Assembly (NCBI GenBank): GCA_021234155.1
Contig: JAJEKV010000053.1
Coordinates: 8,697,424-8,761,423 of the forward strand
DNA: 64,000 nucleotides
Direction: 5' to 3'
From: Isoetes taiwanensis
Taxonomy: Eukaryota > Streptophyta > Lycopodiopsida > Isoetales > Isoetaceae
The first letter of the stretch is position 1, and the number at the start of each line of letters is the position of its first letter. A program made the translations under genes and the position numbers. The notes below the pieces were generated by a model. That model had not been told where the DNA came from, did not search any database, and saw nothing but the letters and a program-made list of their open reading frames with translations. This document shows positions 11,645 through 23,118 of this stretch, piece after piece.

Positions 11645-14045
11645 TTATTGAGTCTCTGCAACAAAATTTGGAGTAATGCCAAGTTCCTTGGCCATTCTAT
11701 CTGCATGTTCCTTTCCTAAGGCAAGGGTCTGTGAGAGATTCATTTCGGAATATCCTGTAATTGAAGGGATCTCTACGTCCATGGCATTGGTGATATCCTG
11801 CACATGCCCTGAGCACTGTGTATCCATCAATTCCTCCTGTGGACCAATAGAGAATCCAGACGTGTCCAGTAATTTCCTTCTCTTGATTCCTTCGATGTTT
11901 TTGGGGTCTTCAGACTGAGAGTCGGCTTCAGACGTACCCACGTATTCAAACTGGGTAGATTGTTTGTTGAGCAAAACACTTATTAATGGCATTGCCATTT
12001 CAAATTTCTGGTTCAGTATCTCGAGCTTTTCAAATGTTTGATCAAGTGTAGCCGAGTCCTTTTCCATCTTCTCTAGCAACGCCCGAATTTCCTATAGCCT
12101 CTCTTCGAAGCCTTTCTGATCTAACTGATCCAGAATCTCGTCCATTTTACTCAGATCGGTCTCCTGAGTTATTTTGAGGTTCGGCATGTCTGCATCGTTA
12201 GGGACTTCTTTCTGAATTTCTTCTTCTTCTTCACACTTAGGCCTTGCCATTTTCTCTAATGTCTCGAAGAAGGATCTCAAAAACCTACACACCTTGTCGT
12301 CATACTCCAAGGAAACGCTACGTTTCCCTTGCATCAGAGCCACTCTAGAAGCTGTCCCCACGGAAAAGAAGTCAAGAACAGCACCATCATCGGGAACCAA
12401 CTCCTTGACCATGGCGTAAATATATGACGTTTTAGCCTGGCCTTTAAGAACGAAATCCCCTTCCATAGCTGCCCATGAGAACTTGGGCTTACCTGTGAAG
12501 TATTCCTGATACTTTTTCTTCATTTTCGCGTCCACCTCCTCATTACCCATGATTGGATACTTTGGAAGAGGTGTCCCTCTAGGTGCATTGGTCCCCTAAG
12601 TTAGACGCAGCTCCAACCCGGGCTGCACAGGCAAGATACGCGCCTCACTTCTATGGATCGTTACATGGGCCGGTGACGTAGTAACCATTTTCTTGCTAAC
12701 CCACCCCTGTTCTTCATAAGCACCCGTGGAGATATATATGAACTCCCCTGGATCTGACTTTGGCTGTACAAGCAGTTTGGCAAGTGGACAGATCTCAAGA
12801 ACATGACGATGTGATACACCTTTGCAGTTGTCATGCTTGCAATCCTGCTGAGAAGATCCGTGTATTTTTTCGCTTCCCAGACAGTGTTGAAACTGCGCAT
12901 GTCAATAAAAATCATTGTAGCATTTTCTGTTACTTGCCTCCGCACAAGAACACCAGATTTTGTTACTGCTTGCACAATGTTTCTCTTTTCTTTCTGTTTC
13001 CTTGCTTCATCTGGTTTGAGTATAGCTAGAATAGCTTCTAAGAAAATAGTCGGAAGATTTCCCTGGACGTGAGGGCCTTAGACCTCAGAGTTCTGAGGTC
13101 TAAGGCCCTCTGTTTACAGTCATGCCTACCTGTATATCCAGATTGCACCTTCAAAAATGTCTTTCCTTCCAAAATCTCGTCCATAAGTTGGGCTACCTCC
13201 GTATTATTCATGCCGTGCTGCCCACTTATTTACAACCTCCATGAACTTTGCCCATGGTTCGTCATGCATAAACAGAAACTGCTTTTCATCTTTAAGTTCT
13301 TTGACCTTCAATGTAGTGGTCGCCACTTCAACAAAATCATGTAATGAAATGCTGGTTAGGATCACGGTCGCGATCTGTTTCAGCAAGAAGTGAATAGGCT
13401 AACCTTCCAAGCTGATGTTACTGCTCTGCCCGTTGGTCCTTGTAGAGGGCAACCGAAAGCCTTGTGTTGATTACGCAGTTGCTGAAGCTTCTCCACTAGT
13501 GGCTCTCTGTACACAGTGTCTGCAATTATGTTGTTGCATTGAATAGATAATTAGATGTACTCCCTGTTGGACAGGTTTCCATTGAGCACCCGCGTTCTTC
13601 TCTTGGCGTAAACTTTAGCAAACTCCAGGCGTTGTTCAACGCTGCCCATCACAGAGCAAAGGATCTGAGCAGCAAATATGCTGTGGTTTCCAGAAATAAT
13701 GTAGAATTTCTTGTTGTCAAGCTCCTCAGGTCTCGACTAAGTAATTATTTTTTTGCGAAAGAAAGTAATTTAGTATTTTAATACATAACACTAATGTATG
13801 TATACAAAGTACTTATTTTGTGATGGGGTCAAAAGGCACAACATCTGCCGGAGTAAGAACGTTTGTAGGGCACTTCTTGAAGCTCCTTATTAGAGTTTGC
13901 ATGTGATCGTTAGAACGAAATCTGTGCATCATTGTAGCTGGAGCTGTCTCGCAGTCGAAGATACTTACTTTTGTGAACTAATTCACACCCATTGGATAAT
14001 ATTTTTTAAACTCTTCGAGTTTTTTTGTTGTTTCTTCTGCAAGCT
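11645..14045 (-). pseudogene. ParB-like/methyltransferase-like gene, copy 2 (element 2)
   Basis: Read on the minus strand from about 14045, frames give [13 protein letters not shown], then VLTPADVVPFDPITK, an apparent intron of about 70 bp, and FYIISGNHSIFAAQILC near 13710-13660, the ParB-like motif. A stop codon interrupts the frame at about 13550. Next come IFIDMRSFNTVWEAKKYTDL (about 12910) and, at 12430-12250, VLDFFSVGTASRVALMQGKR plus SLEYDDKVC, which resemble the C-terminal AdoMet-binding motif (DPFxGxGTT then an acidic residue) of N4/N6-type DNA methyltransferases. A coiled-coil tail follows to 11645 after one stop. Domain order and many residues match the gene at 24.1-28.1 kb. The N-terminus is lost at the junction with a gypsy fragment at 14059. 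No HAD domain is seen. Confidence 0.7.
13071..13110. repeat. 40-bp hairpin with perfect 19-bp arms
   Basis: GAGGGCCTTAGACCTCAGA, then two bases, then its exact reverse complement. It lies between the ParB-like and methyltransferase-like parts of the copy 2 gene, where the related gene at 24-29 kb has a palindrome-rich intron (26017-26470). Confidence 0.95.
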
Positions 14046-14058
14046 TTTTTTCCTCCAC

Positions 14059-14331
14059 GAGATGAAGCAGCTTCCTTCTTACATGGGAGTCGAGTGCGAG
14101 ATAGCACTCGAACCAGGTACGAAGCCGACGAGTAAAGCGCCGTACATGATGATGACGCAAGAGCTGACCGAGTTGAAGAAGCAATTGCAGGAGTTGCTTG
14201 ACCTAGGGTTCATTAAACCTAGCGTCTCACCATTTGGGGCACCCATTCTTTTTGTGAAGAAGAAGGATGGCATCTTGAGGATGTGCATAGATTACAGACA
14301 GTTAAACAAGCACACCATCAAGAATAAGTAT
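14059..14331 (+). pseudogene. Gypsy reverse transcriptase fragment, left side of the element 3 insertion
   Basis: Open frame with the N-terminal RT signature of Ty3/gypsy: [54 protein letters not shown] and [17 protein letters not shown]. It stops exactly where element 3 begins; its last four bases (GTAT, 14328-14331) recur at 30399-30402 just beyond element 3. The rest of the same gypsy (RNase H onward) resumes there on the same strand, though most of the RT is deleted. Confidence 0.88.
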
Positions 14332-14352
14332 AACCATCATTCAATTAAATTG
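14332..14352 (+). repeat. Left TIR of element 3
   Basis: Starts AACCATCATTCAATTAAATT. All 21 bases are the exact reverse complement of 30378-30398. Preceded by the target duplication GTAT (14328-14331). Confidence 0.95.
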
Positions 14353-17049
14353 GGATTATGTCTTGATTTTGGGACAAATTTCATATTGCAAGTTTTTTAG
14401 TAACTTGATAAAAGTCACAATATGTTAACATATAATCACACACCTTAATATAAATTCACACCTTAACTTCAAATTACAAAATCATATATCATGAAACTCA
14501 AGTAGTACACAACTTTTATTAACTGTGATTGATACATAGTAACTGTTTTTCATTTTTCCACCAGCATCCCCAAGGATATGAGAACCTTATTCCTTACATC
14601 CTGAGGTATTGTAACTCTCGCTGTTTTACTAGGAATAGTTTTTGGAGTCCACGAGTACAATACGGTTTCAATGTCTAGCCAAAGATCAGGATCACTAGGA
14701 TTTCTCCTCCACCTCTTTGTCCAACAATCTGAATATCTTTCTTTATCGGTGACATTACTCAACTGATGTACTGGACACCACCATTCCACGCACACCTTAT
14801 TGAAGTTAACATCACCTTCTTCTTTGCAAATATCCGAGATAGTGTATCCCAACCACACTGGATAGGTCTCTAGATCTGCTTTTACTACTACAAATTGGTG
14901 GCACTCCACGTCAGTAGAAGGTTCATAACAATCCATGCCTAGATATTTTGGCCTATTCTTCTTAGGACCAATATAGTGTTTATCAGATTGAGGAGGAGCA
15001 TATGCCTTCACAATGCTACTAATGGTACCATCATCTTCGTCAGCACCAGCTAATGTTTTCCACTTACTTTTAGGGAACCACCCTTCTTTCAGCTCTTCTG
15101 AGGATGTGTCTACCTCATCCAACAAGTTGATCACCTTCTTTCAATAATCTATCAATGCGCGATTAGTCTCATCTGAATTAGTTTGCCAATGCTTGATGTA
15201 GTCATTGATGCCATCCTTAGTCAATCCCAATTGCTTGACTTCTTCAGTTGGTTTTAGAGCTTTTGGTTGACCAAGAGGTATCATAGGCTTGCCATTTGCA
15301 TCCCTGTGCCAAATTTCTGCCCCACCTCTCCACTTCTCCTCTGAAGGTCTCATTTTCCATTGCATGATTGGAATCCCTTCTCTCACCCAAAAAGTCTAGA
15401 ATCTAGAATGACCTTCCATGTTGAGAGCATAACCATCCACAAAACTCTTCCAATCAGGCACTTCTTCTATGATAGATCCTATAGGAGATGGATTTGTACA
15501 TCCATGAAATATTTCCAATAGCCTGGGAAAGTTGGTAACTGTCTGTTGTCTCAATACATGACTATATTTTCCAAACAATGCATCCACATCCTCATGAGTA
15601 TGTCTGGGCATTAGGAACCCCAAATTGACTCTTTCAAAAATACCCACAGCTGTTAAGTAGGATAGGAAAGAAAACATCCACCTGTTCTTATTTTGACCAG
15701 CACAATTATCTAGTTGCAAGAGGAGCTTTCTGGGCAGATCTCGAGGTTTAGCACGAGATGTTGAAGCTCCAACATGTTCATTAGGTCCATTCCTCCTAAA
15801 CCTTGCCTTGCTAAACTTTTCAATAATATTAGGGGTTCCATCCAACAATGCACTATGTAGTGCCTGGCTAGCTGTAGGATCCTGTAGGTGACCATTGTAA
15901 CCCTTCTCATAGTTTCTTAAACACCTCATGATACTCCCAATGTGAAAATCTGGACCATCACTCCACAACTCTAAACTGAAATGGCCATAATAGGTCTGAG
16001 ACTGCCCATGCAATATTGCCCCAGTCATTGAAATCTGCAAAGGGTATGATCTTCCACATGACTTAGGAATGTACTTGAATTTGGAAGACAAGTCTTCTGT
16101 TGGTCCATTTTATCATGTATCTTATATTATAATGTTTTAGGGTGTGTCTTTAACCACGCCCTAATTTGGATGGTCGAGATTCGTTTGATGGACGATTGAG
16201 ATTAACTTTTGCAAAGAACGAACTCCGGCGAGCAGTTTGGAGGTCGATTACACTTTTATTAGGTGTTTTTTTCCCGTTTCCTTTCTTCCTAAAACCCTAA
16301 GCCATTCCGGAGGACGGCATGGCCCCATTGTTTTGTCGCCTCCTTCAACAGCTTCTTTCTGGCAGTTACAAGATCCATTAGCCACTGCAAGCTTGCTGCA
16401 TGTTTATTTTGCCCTAGATCGGCATGTGCTCTTGATGAATACGAGCTCCGCTCTCCCTTTGTTATGGTCTACTTCTGTGTGCTTTAACTTCACCTCTTTT
16501 GGATTCAGATGATTCCTGGAGCAGCCAGCTATGGAGGTATGGTCTGACTTCGCTGCCTCTTGCCTTTGATGTGGTCTGTAAGGTATGTTGAGTTAATTGA
16601 TGACCTGCTTTGAATATCTGCTCCTTAATGCCGGGTTGTTTTACTGTGCAGTATCTGGTTGCTGTTTTCAATACTTTCTCTGATCATGAATGGCGTGAGT
16701 GGGTTTGATGTGTTTTTGAGAAAATCATTGACTAAAGCACACGTATTTATTAGATCCACTGTTTTTAGGTCGTGGATATTTCCTCAGCATCATCATGCCT
16801 CGGAGGTTGAGAGAGTCGTAAAATCTATCCCTAATGTGCCTTGCAGGCACAATATTGAATTTCCTCAACGAGGTATGATTCACTCAAGGATTATGTTTTT
16901 ACAGTCTACTTTGCATTATAGTTAGTAATTGAGAGACTTATTTGTAGAACTTACTGCAGTCTTGGTTTAGCATTCACATGTTTGCTTCAATTATCAGAAA
17001 ACATAAAGTCATTGAAATCATTCTGAGATTTGTGGAGTTTGGCAAACAG

Positions 17050-17846
17050 GAAAATCAACATATCTTTCGGTAACATATTTTTGTAATGCATGGTTGCCTC
17101 CTGCCGTGTCAGAGCAGATTCCAAGCGAATCTGAGGTCTTCAAGGAGGTTGTTAGAATCGTGCAGCAGACATGGCAGCCCCAGAACCCAGGCTCTAGGTT
17201 TGCTACTCTGAAGTGGACGTCATTTATCAACAAGTAAGTTCTGGGCTTCTGATTTTTGCTAGATAGGAAGTGTGTAACCCCAATTGTATACCAATGGGGC
17301 AATTATTACAGACAATTCACCGTAAAAATGCAAGCAGTATTTAGCAGGTCAAAACGTAAATCATTTTACGAGCTATCTTTTATACAACAGGGTTCTTCAG
17401 TTGTGAACATTCCCGTCTCATTGAATTGAATCTGCAATCTTTGACCAGCTGCAAGCAATATGTATCACTGTTTCTATTATTGTGTGTGAGATCCTAGGTA
17501 GATATGCATATTGTTTTTGTCTAATGTGGACTTACCGTATTGTGTAGTTTGATAAAGGCGAAAAGTGACATTGAGATTGGTGACCTGGAAGCTCTTGCAA
17601 AAGTCGGACTCTATTTTTTGAATCTCAAGACAATCTTTTCATTCAGGTCTTTTGTATTATCCAAAGGTTAGGTTCCTTTTAATTAAATATGAAAGGCCTT
17701 ATATATTTGCTGTGTTTATTCTCCAGGTCCGGTGGGGAAACTGTTTGACAAGATTATTCAGAAAGTACTTTAAGAAGATCAGTCTTCAACTTGATTGGCA
17801 TTTGTTTTATGAGTTGTTATTGGAATCTCATTTCATTTGTTTGTGA
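17050..17846 (+). pseudogene. PA200: Captured N-terminal exons of proteasome activator PA200 (BLM10/PSME4)
   Basis: Three exon-like blocks. The first, ending at 17233 before GTAAG, encodes NAWLPPAVSEQIPSESEVFK and RFATLKWTSF, matching the extreme N-terminus of plant PA200. The second (17548-17646, bordered by AG and GTCTT) encodes LIKAKSDIEIGDLEALAKVG. The third (17727-17846) encodes VRWGNCLTRLFRKYFKKISL, then WHLFYELLLESHF and a stop. PA200 is a HEAT-repeat cap of the nuclear 20S proteasome, normally over 1,800 residues, so this is a small 5' fragment. It lies in the sense orientation of the Helitron. Upstream sequence from about 16240 may be captured PA200 promoter or leader. Recognition is by memory of the plant family. 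Confidence 0.8.
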
Positions 17847-19050
17847 ATAAGAGACAGTGGCAAGAAACAGTAGGTTTGCATGGTGGAGACAGGCATTATC
17901 TGTCTTGCTTAACATTCAATAGAATTCTCCAATGTTTTGATATCCCAGTTGATCATTAACTACTTTCAATACAGTCCATCTTTTGAAAATTGAATATGTT
18001 GCCATGAAATGGAGGCCCATGATTTTAAATGGTATGTTTTTAAATGGTAATTTCTCAATTTAGTTGGGTGCATAAGTAACGATGTTTCATGTTATGGCAT
18101 TCAAAGGAGAGATAGGAGTTGGTTTCGTAGAAAAGAAGGAACTAAAGATTGATGCCATCCTTGCTGCAAACGTATGTCCATACCATATAATTTGTTTCTT
18201 CTTTTATTGACTCACATTTTAGACAATACTTAATTTCATGTTCAAATATTAGTGCTAAGTGAAACAATGTTTACTCTTGGAACTCACTCTTGGGCCTTCC
18301 CTCAACCCATTGCCTCAAGTCACTGCGATAACCATTTGAAATTTTTTATATACCCTTTAGAAATAAGAGTAGATCTAACATAATGAAAATACATAAAGAA
18401 AGGGTAGGGCAACTAAGATGGAGGAATAAAATATATGTTAAAGATAGATCTAACACATAGAGAAAGTGTAGCACAACTAAGATGGAAGTTCACTCAATTC
18501 TACACACTTTCTCTTTACAAGCCACAACATCATATGAACAACAATGGTGCTCCCTCCAAACCCACAATGATGCCCCCTCCCACCCCAAAACAAATAGTAT
18601 AAAATGGAATGCCCATCAACATTTACATGGTCTCAACATCTGCAAGTACCCCACATGATCCCAGCAATGTTGGGCACCTAACTATACAATCTATGATATG
18701 AAGCTTTGTTACAATTGACTATCCAACTCACATGAGAATCAAGCAGCTACATCTTTGTTTCACTCTATAGTATTGTACAAAATTCTAGCTTTGCGTTCTC
18801 TATATAAACCGCATTCATGTAGTACCTTTGTAGAAGAAAATTCTTAAGGCTTCAAATGCTAGCCGCGTCTGATCCATCCAAAGTTCCTATGGATGCTTAG
18901 CTATGTATCTTAACACACATCACAATGCTTTACGTAAAGGCTTACAAGAAACTTACAATGCCTACCTCTTCTACCATCCCAACAGTTTTAGGATGATGAA
19001 TGCACATAATCAAAAGCAAAGAAGCCAGATCTACAAAAAAATGAACAATT

Positions 19051-19144
19051 GCCTAACAACGCTAGGCATCATTATTACTACACTCTTTTCTCATTGCGGC
19101 CAAAACATTTACATGCTTCCAACTTTTGCCCAGCAACGCTGGGC
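19051..19144 (+). repeat. Duplicated Helitron 3' hairpins
   Basis: The terminal hairpin at 19128-19144 has a diverged partner about 75 bases upstream (GCCTAACAACGCTAGGC, starting near 19054), also followed by a TTACTA string. It looks like an older or tandem 3' end inside the element. Confidence 0.65.
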
Positions 19145-20339
19145 ACTGTTACTAGTAATACATAGATAGTTATTAGGTTCCATTGCAGATAAGGTCCTCC
19201 ACATCCAATAAGTTGATCTACATGATAGTTGATCTGTCATATGGTCCTTCATATGTTCCCTTATCTTTGCCCTTAGACTTGGTTGCACAGTCTTATCTAG
19301 TGTCTCCTTCAGCTTAGCACATAAATTGCACTTGGCAAAGTTGTTTGAAGTTGCTATGGTCACATGCTTGAAATGCTTATTCCATAGCCTACTAAAACTG
19401 GGCTGGGATATAGAGGCCACTCCAAGTTCCCGAAGCAATGCATTTATTTCCTCTAATATGCTCTTCTGGGTACAATGGGATGGCAATCTCTTTTCAACAA
19501 TAACTCTACCCTGTTCATCCTTCTTACTCTTATGTGACATGTTTTCTGCATTGAAATCCACATATCTTTCAAATATTTCCTTTGCAGCTATAGTTCTTGA
19601 GGTAGGCCTTACCAGGCCAGTGTTCCCATGCAATGCAATTTTACTACCATTTTCATGTCTCTTTTGCAGTTGTGCCAAGAAGAGGTTGGAATTCCATGTA
19701 TAGCCATCCATGCTTTTGAACATATCCACTTTCCATTCAATGGGAATCTTTTCTTCTTTGATCTTTCATCCTGAATTGCATAGCCAAATATGGTGTACAT
19801 GAAATTCCTCCTGCTATCACACTTATGTTCCTGATATGTAGCTCTTGCTACCACCATCTCCTCTATTGTTAACATTCTAATACAGGAGGCCCAACAACAT
19901 TCACTTCCTCTAACCTTCATCAGGGCTTCAGGAGAACAATCATAATCTGACTTGCATCTTTTGGTGGGATAATGTTTGAAAGTTGGAAGTGGCCACTTGC
20001 TACACTGTGTGAACATTATTGACAATGGTTCTACATCTATAGGAAACATGTAGTTCCCCTCCAGTTTAATACTGTCCCTAGGCCATGCAACAATAGTTGG
20101 AACCTCTAGTTGCTCACAAGCAAGGCATTCTTGTTTGCCTGAACCCTTTTCCTTCCAATTGTCATATAATTTTGAGATTGCCACACCTAACCTGTCCTCC
20201 CCTAATCTTTCATCATTCACTGCATTGATAGGATCTGCTAGAACAATAATCCCTTCTCCTACTGCCTCTCTGTTGCATGCATGCAGGATCTTGACCTTTT
20301 TGTTTTTCCAATCGACCCGAGTATAAAGTACAATTTCCT

Positions 20340-20500
20340 TTCCTTTGGCATCATCCTTTTCATTTGAGGTCTTTTCCTTTCCTTTGCCATCATCAACATC
20401 ATTTGGAGTCTTTTCCTTTCCTTTGCCATCCTCAACATCATTTGAGGTATTTTCCTTTCCTTGGCCATCATGTTCATTGGTTGGGGATTTTTCCCAACCT
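20340..20500 (-). repeat. Coding tandem repeat in the DUF7869 N-terminus
   Basis: Four imperfect copies of a repeat of about 40 bp encode units close to NDVDDGKGKEKT on the minus strand. The repeat is acidic/Lys-rich and probably disordered. It lies upstream of the first conserved domain of the transposase-like gene. Confidence 0.75.
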
Positions 20501-20639
20501 TGATCAGCATCATTGGGGGCTTTTTTTTAGCATTTTGCATGCCATTGACCTAGAATGCATAAAAACATATAGTAAGTTAGCATATCCAAATAACCTCTCA
20601 CTAACATGTTCATAAATGAAAGCCTCATATGTCTTATTC

Positions 20640-22320
20640 TATTTGATCATTCTATTTATATATTGGGATTCCCCAAGTTATTTTCCTCAACATTATATAT
20701 AAATAAAACCCTCTACTTATAACCTTCTAACCTGTATCCTATAATAACCTTAGAAACAACTTTTAAGGTTATTATAGGTTAGCAGTTTTAAGGTTAAGAA
20801 GTTTATTATAGGTTATTATAGGTTAGAAATTTTAAGGTTGGAAAGTTATTGTAGGTTAAAAGTTTTAAGGTTAGAAGTTCTAATTCATGAACTTTTAAAC
20901 TTATAACTTAACTATTAACTTAAAACTAGCATATAAACTTATAAACCCTTAAAACAATTAACCCTTAAAACAATTGTCCTTAAAACAATTAACCCTTAAA
21001 ACAATTGTCCTTAAAACAATTAACCCTTGTAATAAATTTTCGCGGAAGTTATAATGGCGCGGTACGAAATTTTAAAAGCAGTTATTATTTCAAGTTAGCA
21101 TTCCTTTTCGAACTTTTCTCTCACACTTTCAAACTTTTCTGCTTCTGCTTCCAATTCCAGGCATTCCAGGCGCTTCTGCTTCCAATTCCAGGCATTCCAG
21201 GCTTCCAATTTCTCGGCTTTCTCGGCTTCTATCTGCTTCTCGGCTTCAATCTATCTTTCTCGGCATCTATCTTTCTATCTTCAATCTATCTGCTGCATGA
21301 CCTAAGGAGGAGATAATATTATCTTATCTTCTGTCTTTCTCGGCTTCAATCTGCTTCTCGGCTTCTAACTTCTTCAATCTGCTTCAATCTGCTTTTATCT
21401 GCGCTTTCGAGCTTTTCGGCTCGAAGGTTTCGGCTAAAGGTTTCGGCTCTCGATAATCTCTCTGGTTTTTTGGCTTCGGCTTGCAATAACAAAGTTTTCT
21501 GGTTTTTTGGTTTTGTGTTAAAGCTTCTCGGTTTCTCGGTTTCCAAATTATCTGCTATTGCTTCTTCTCGGCTTCTTAAGGCTCAAATCATCTGCTATTG
21601 GCTTCTTCTCGGCTCAAATCAACTTTTGTTTTCGATTTTTGGTTTCGGCTCAAAGGCAAAGGCTCAAATCTCGGGTACAGAACACAAATAGGTTAGTATT
21701 TTCTGTTCTTTACTTAAAGTAGTATATGAGCTTCAGGGTTAATCAAGGGGAGTGCTTTCTGGCTTAGACTTTTACATGCATCAGTCCTATACTGCCCTAG
21801 CACCTTCATATATAGATCTATTGCTTGTAAACATGTTCTATTGTTTATATGATCTTGCTCTATGATCTTGCCTATATGATCTTGCTCTATGATCTATCTG
21901 CTCTATGATCTTGCTTATATGATTTTGTTGTATCTGCTCTTATTCTATTTCACTAGCTCTTCCTCTATCTGCTCTAAATAATGAACTAAAACAATGAACT
22001 AAATAATGAACTAAACAAGGAGTATTATTATTATATATCTGCTCTATCTGCTCTATCTGCTCTTATTCTGTCTGCTCTATATGCTATATCTGCTCTATTC
22101 TGCTCTATCTGCTCTTAGATTTGCTCTATCTATTCCCCTGGCTTCATATTCTATTTTACTGGCTCTTATTCTATTCTACTGCCTTCATATTCACTGGCTT
22201 CATATTCTGCATTCTGCAATCTGCATTCTGCATTCTTCATTCTGCTCTCTGCTCTGTGCCTGTAAGTAGATATGTTTTTTTTATCCATATTTTTTTTCTA
22301 TAGAATGATATATTACAATG
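20640..22320. other. Low-complexity spacer between the divergent gene blocks of element 3
   Basis: Contains repeats of TTATAGGTTAG (20760-20860), of CTTAAAACAATTAACC (20940-21030), a pyrimidine-rich run with GGCTTCTCGG and TTCCAGGC repeats (21130-21640), then CTCTATCTG repeats (21840-22260). No gene was found. It separates the minus-strand transposase gene from the plus-strand gene block and probably holds both promoters. Confidence 0.6.
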
Positions 22321-22586
22321 GGCGAAATCGCCCTTGGCGCATATCTGGTTTGGCTTTCTATTTCCCACTAGGTTAATCAAATCGCGCCAGGCGCGTTTCT
22401 AGTTCGGCCTTTCTATTTCATACTGCTTTATACAAATCGCGCCAGGCGCGTGTGAAGTAGATCTGTAAAAAAACACTATAGTAAACGCGCCTGGCGCGAT
22501 TTGAATTTTGTACATTTAGAATCGTTTTCTGGGGAGAGGAATATCATTTGCTAATTAGTTAATTTCTCTCGTTCTAGTGCATACAC

Positions 22587-22958
22587 ATGGCTGCTTTTAG
22601 TTCAAATATAGTTCCCCTGGACGACCATCAACGCTGGACCCTGTACAAGATACTACTTAATTGTGCTGTTCAAAACATTCACAGAGAGCTGGAGAAGCCA
22701 TATGACAGTCTGTATGAGGGGCCATGGGAATGCTACCATCGCATCACTGGACATATGCGGCTCCTCATGCTCTTAGTAAGGCTCATGCCAACAAATAAAT
22801 ACGAGGATTTGATTAGGAGTATCAAGGATCGATACAACACTCTGATTTGGAGACTCGACATTTGTAGGGACGAAGAGGATGATGTCATATCAGAGTGGTC
22901 CAGGTGGGACTTTACTCGGTATTGGGCCGATGAAGTGGGCCTATGTGACGTTTTGTAG
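22587..22958 (+). CDS. Small 123-aa protein of element 3, unknown
   Basis: A clean open frame from an ATG in good context (ACACATGG) to a stop at 22958. The protein is predicted mostly helical, with no signal peptide or obvious membrane segment: DDHQRWTLYKILLNCAVQNI near the start, MRLLMLLVRLMP in the middle and an acidic DEEDD stretch near the end. Four palindrome copies lie just upstream (22325-22502) and two just downstream (22970, 23032), so it is embedded in the palindrome cluster. I recognise no family. Position suggests an accessory or regulatory gene of the transposon. Confidence 0.6.
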   Translation: MAAFSSNIVPLDDHQRWTLYKILLNCAVQNIHRELEKPYDSLYEGPWECYHRITGHMRLLMLLVRLMPTNKYEDLIRSIKDRYNTLIWRLDICRDEEDDVISEWSRWDFTRYWADEVGLCDVL

Positions 22959-23118
22959 AGATAGGAAGAACTTGCGCCTGTCGCATTTTCACAGATGGAA
23001 AAATATATATTTTTTTTTTATTATAAATACAAACTCGCGCCTGGCGCAATTTTGCAGCTTATACTTTTATGTCACGCTTATTTTATTATGCTGTTTTATA
23101 TGCAATGTCGAAAACATT

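Larger units (their letters stand above)
16120..19155 (+). mobile_element. Helitron, 3036 bp, with captured plant gene exons
   Basis: Starts TCTTATATTATAATG after host A (16119) and ends CTAG (19152-19155) before host T (19156): the Helitron rule of 5'-TC, CTRR-3' and insertion between A and T. A hairpin GCCCAGC-AAC-GCTGGGC (19128-19144) lies 11 bases before the end. Removing it rejoins the DUF7869 frame at the conserved LCI-IHDKMD site, which fixes both ends. It encodes no RepHel and is non-autonomous. It carries PA200-like exons and a possible further exon at about 18105-18172 (VGFVEKKELKIDAILAAN, flanked by AG and GTATGT) of a gene I do not recognise. Confidence 0.92.
14550..20540 (-). pseudogene. 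DUF7869-type DDE-like transposase, copy 2 (element 3), split by a Helitron
   Basis: Minus-strand frames in order: an acidic/Lys repeat region (20.50-20.34 kb, DGKGKEKT repeats), a domain with VPTIVAWPRDSIKLEGNYMF, a Cys-rich ECCWASC motif (near 19.88), a frameshift near 19730, a helical domain with PSFSRLWNKHFKHV and CNLCAKLKETL, then NNYLCI at 19156. Here a Helitron interrupts; on its far side at 16119 the frame resumes with HDKMDQQKT, then after a frameshift KYIPKSCGRSYPLQISMTGA, LLLQLDNCAGQNKNR (about 15715) and RHTHEDVDALFGKYS (about 15600). The region 15134-14550 (FVVVKADLETYPVWLGYTI, WLDIETVLYSW) resembles a BAH/Tudor-like chromatin module. In-frame stops are at 15396 and 15141. I take HDKMD, QLDN and HTHED as the three catalytic positions. 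The family match is confident; the transposase role is inferred from the TIRs. Confidence 0.82.

Noticed and set aside
16120-19155. Large intron of the DUF7869 gene
   Set aside because: No GT...AG pair keeps the conserved LCIIHDKMD frame, whereas the Helitron TC...CTAG ends with A/T flanks fit exactly.
18903-19169. 88-aa plus-strand frame at the Helitron 3' end
   Set aside because: It runs across the Helitron terminus and hairpin into transposase sequence; no motif.
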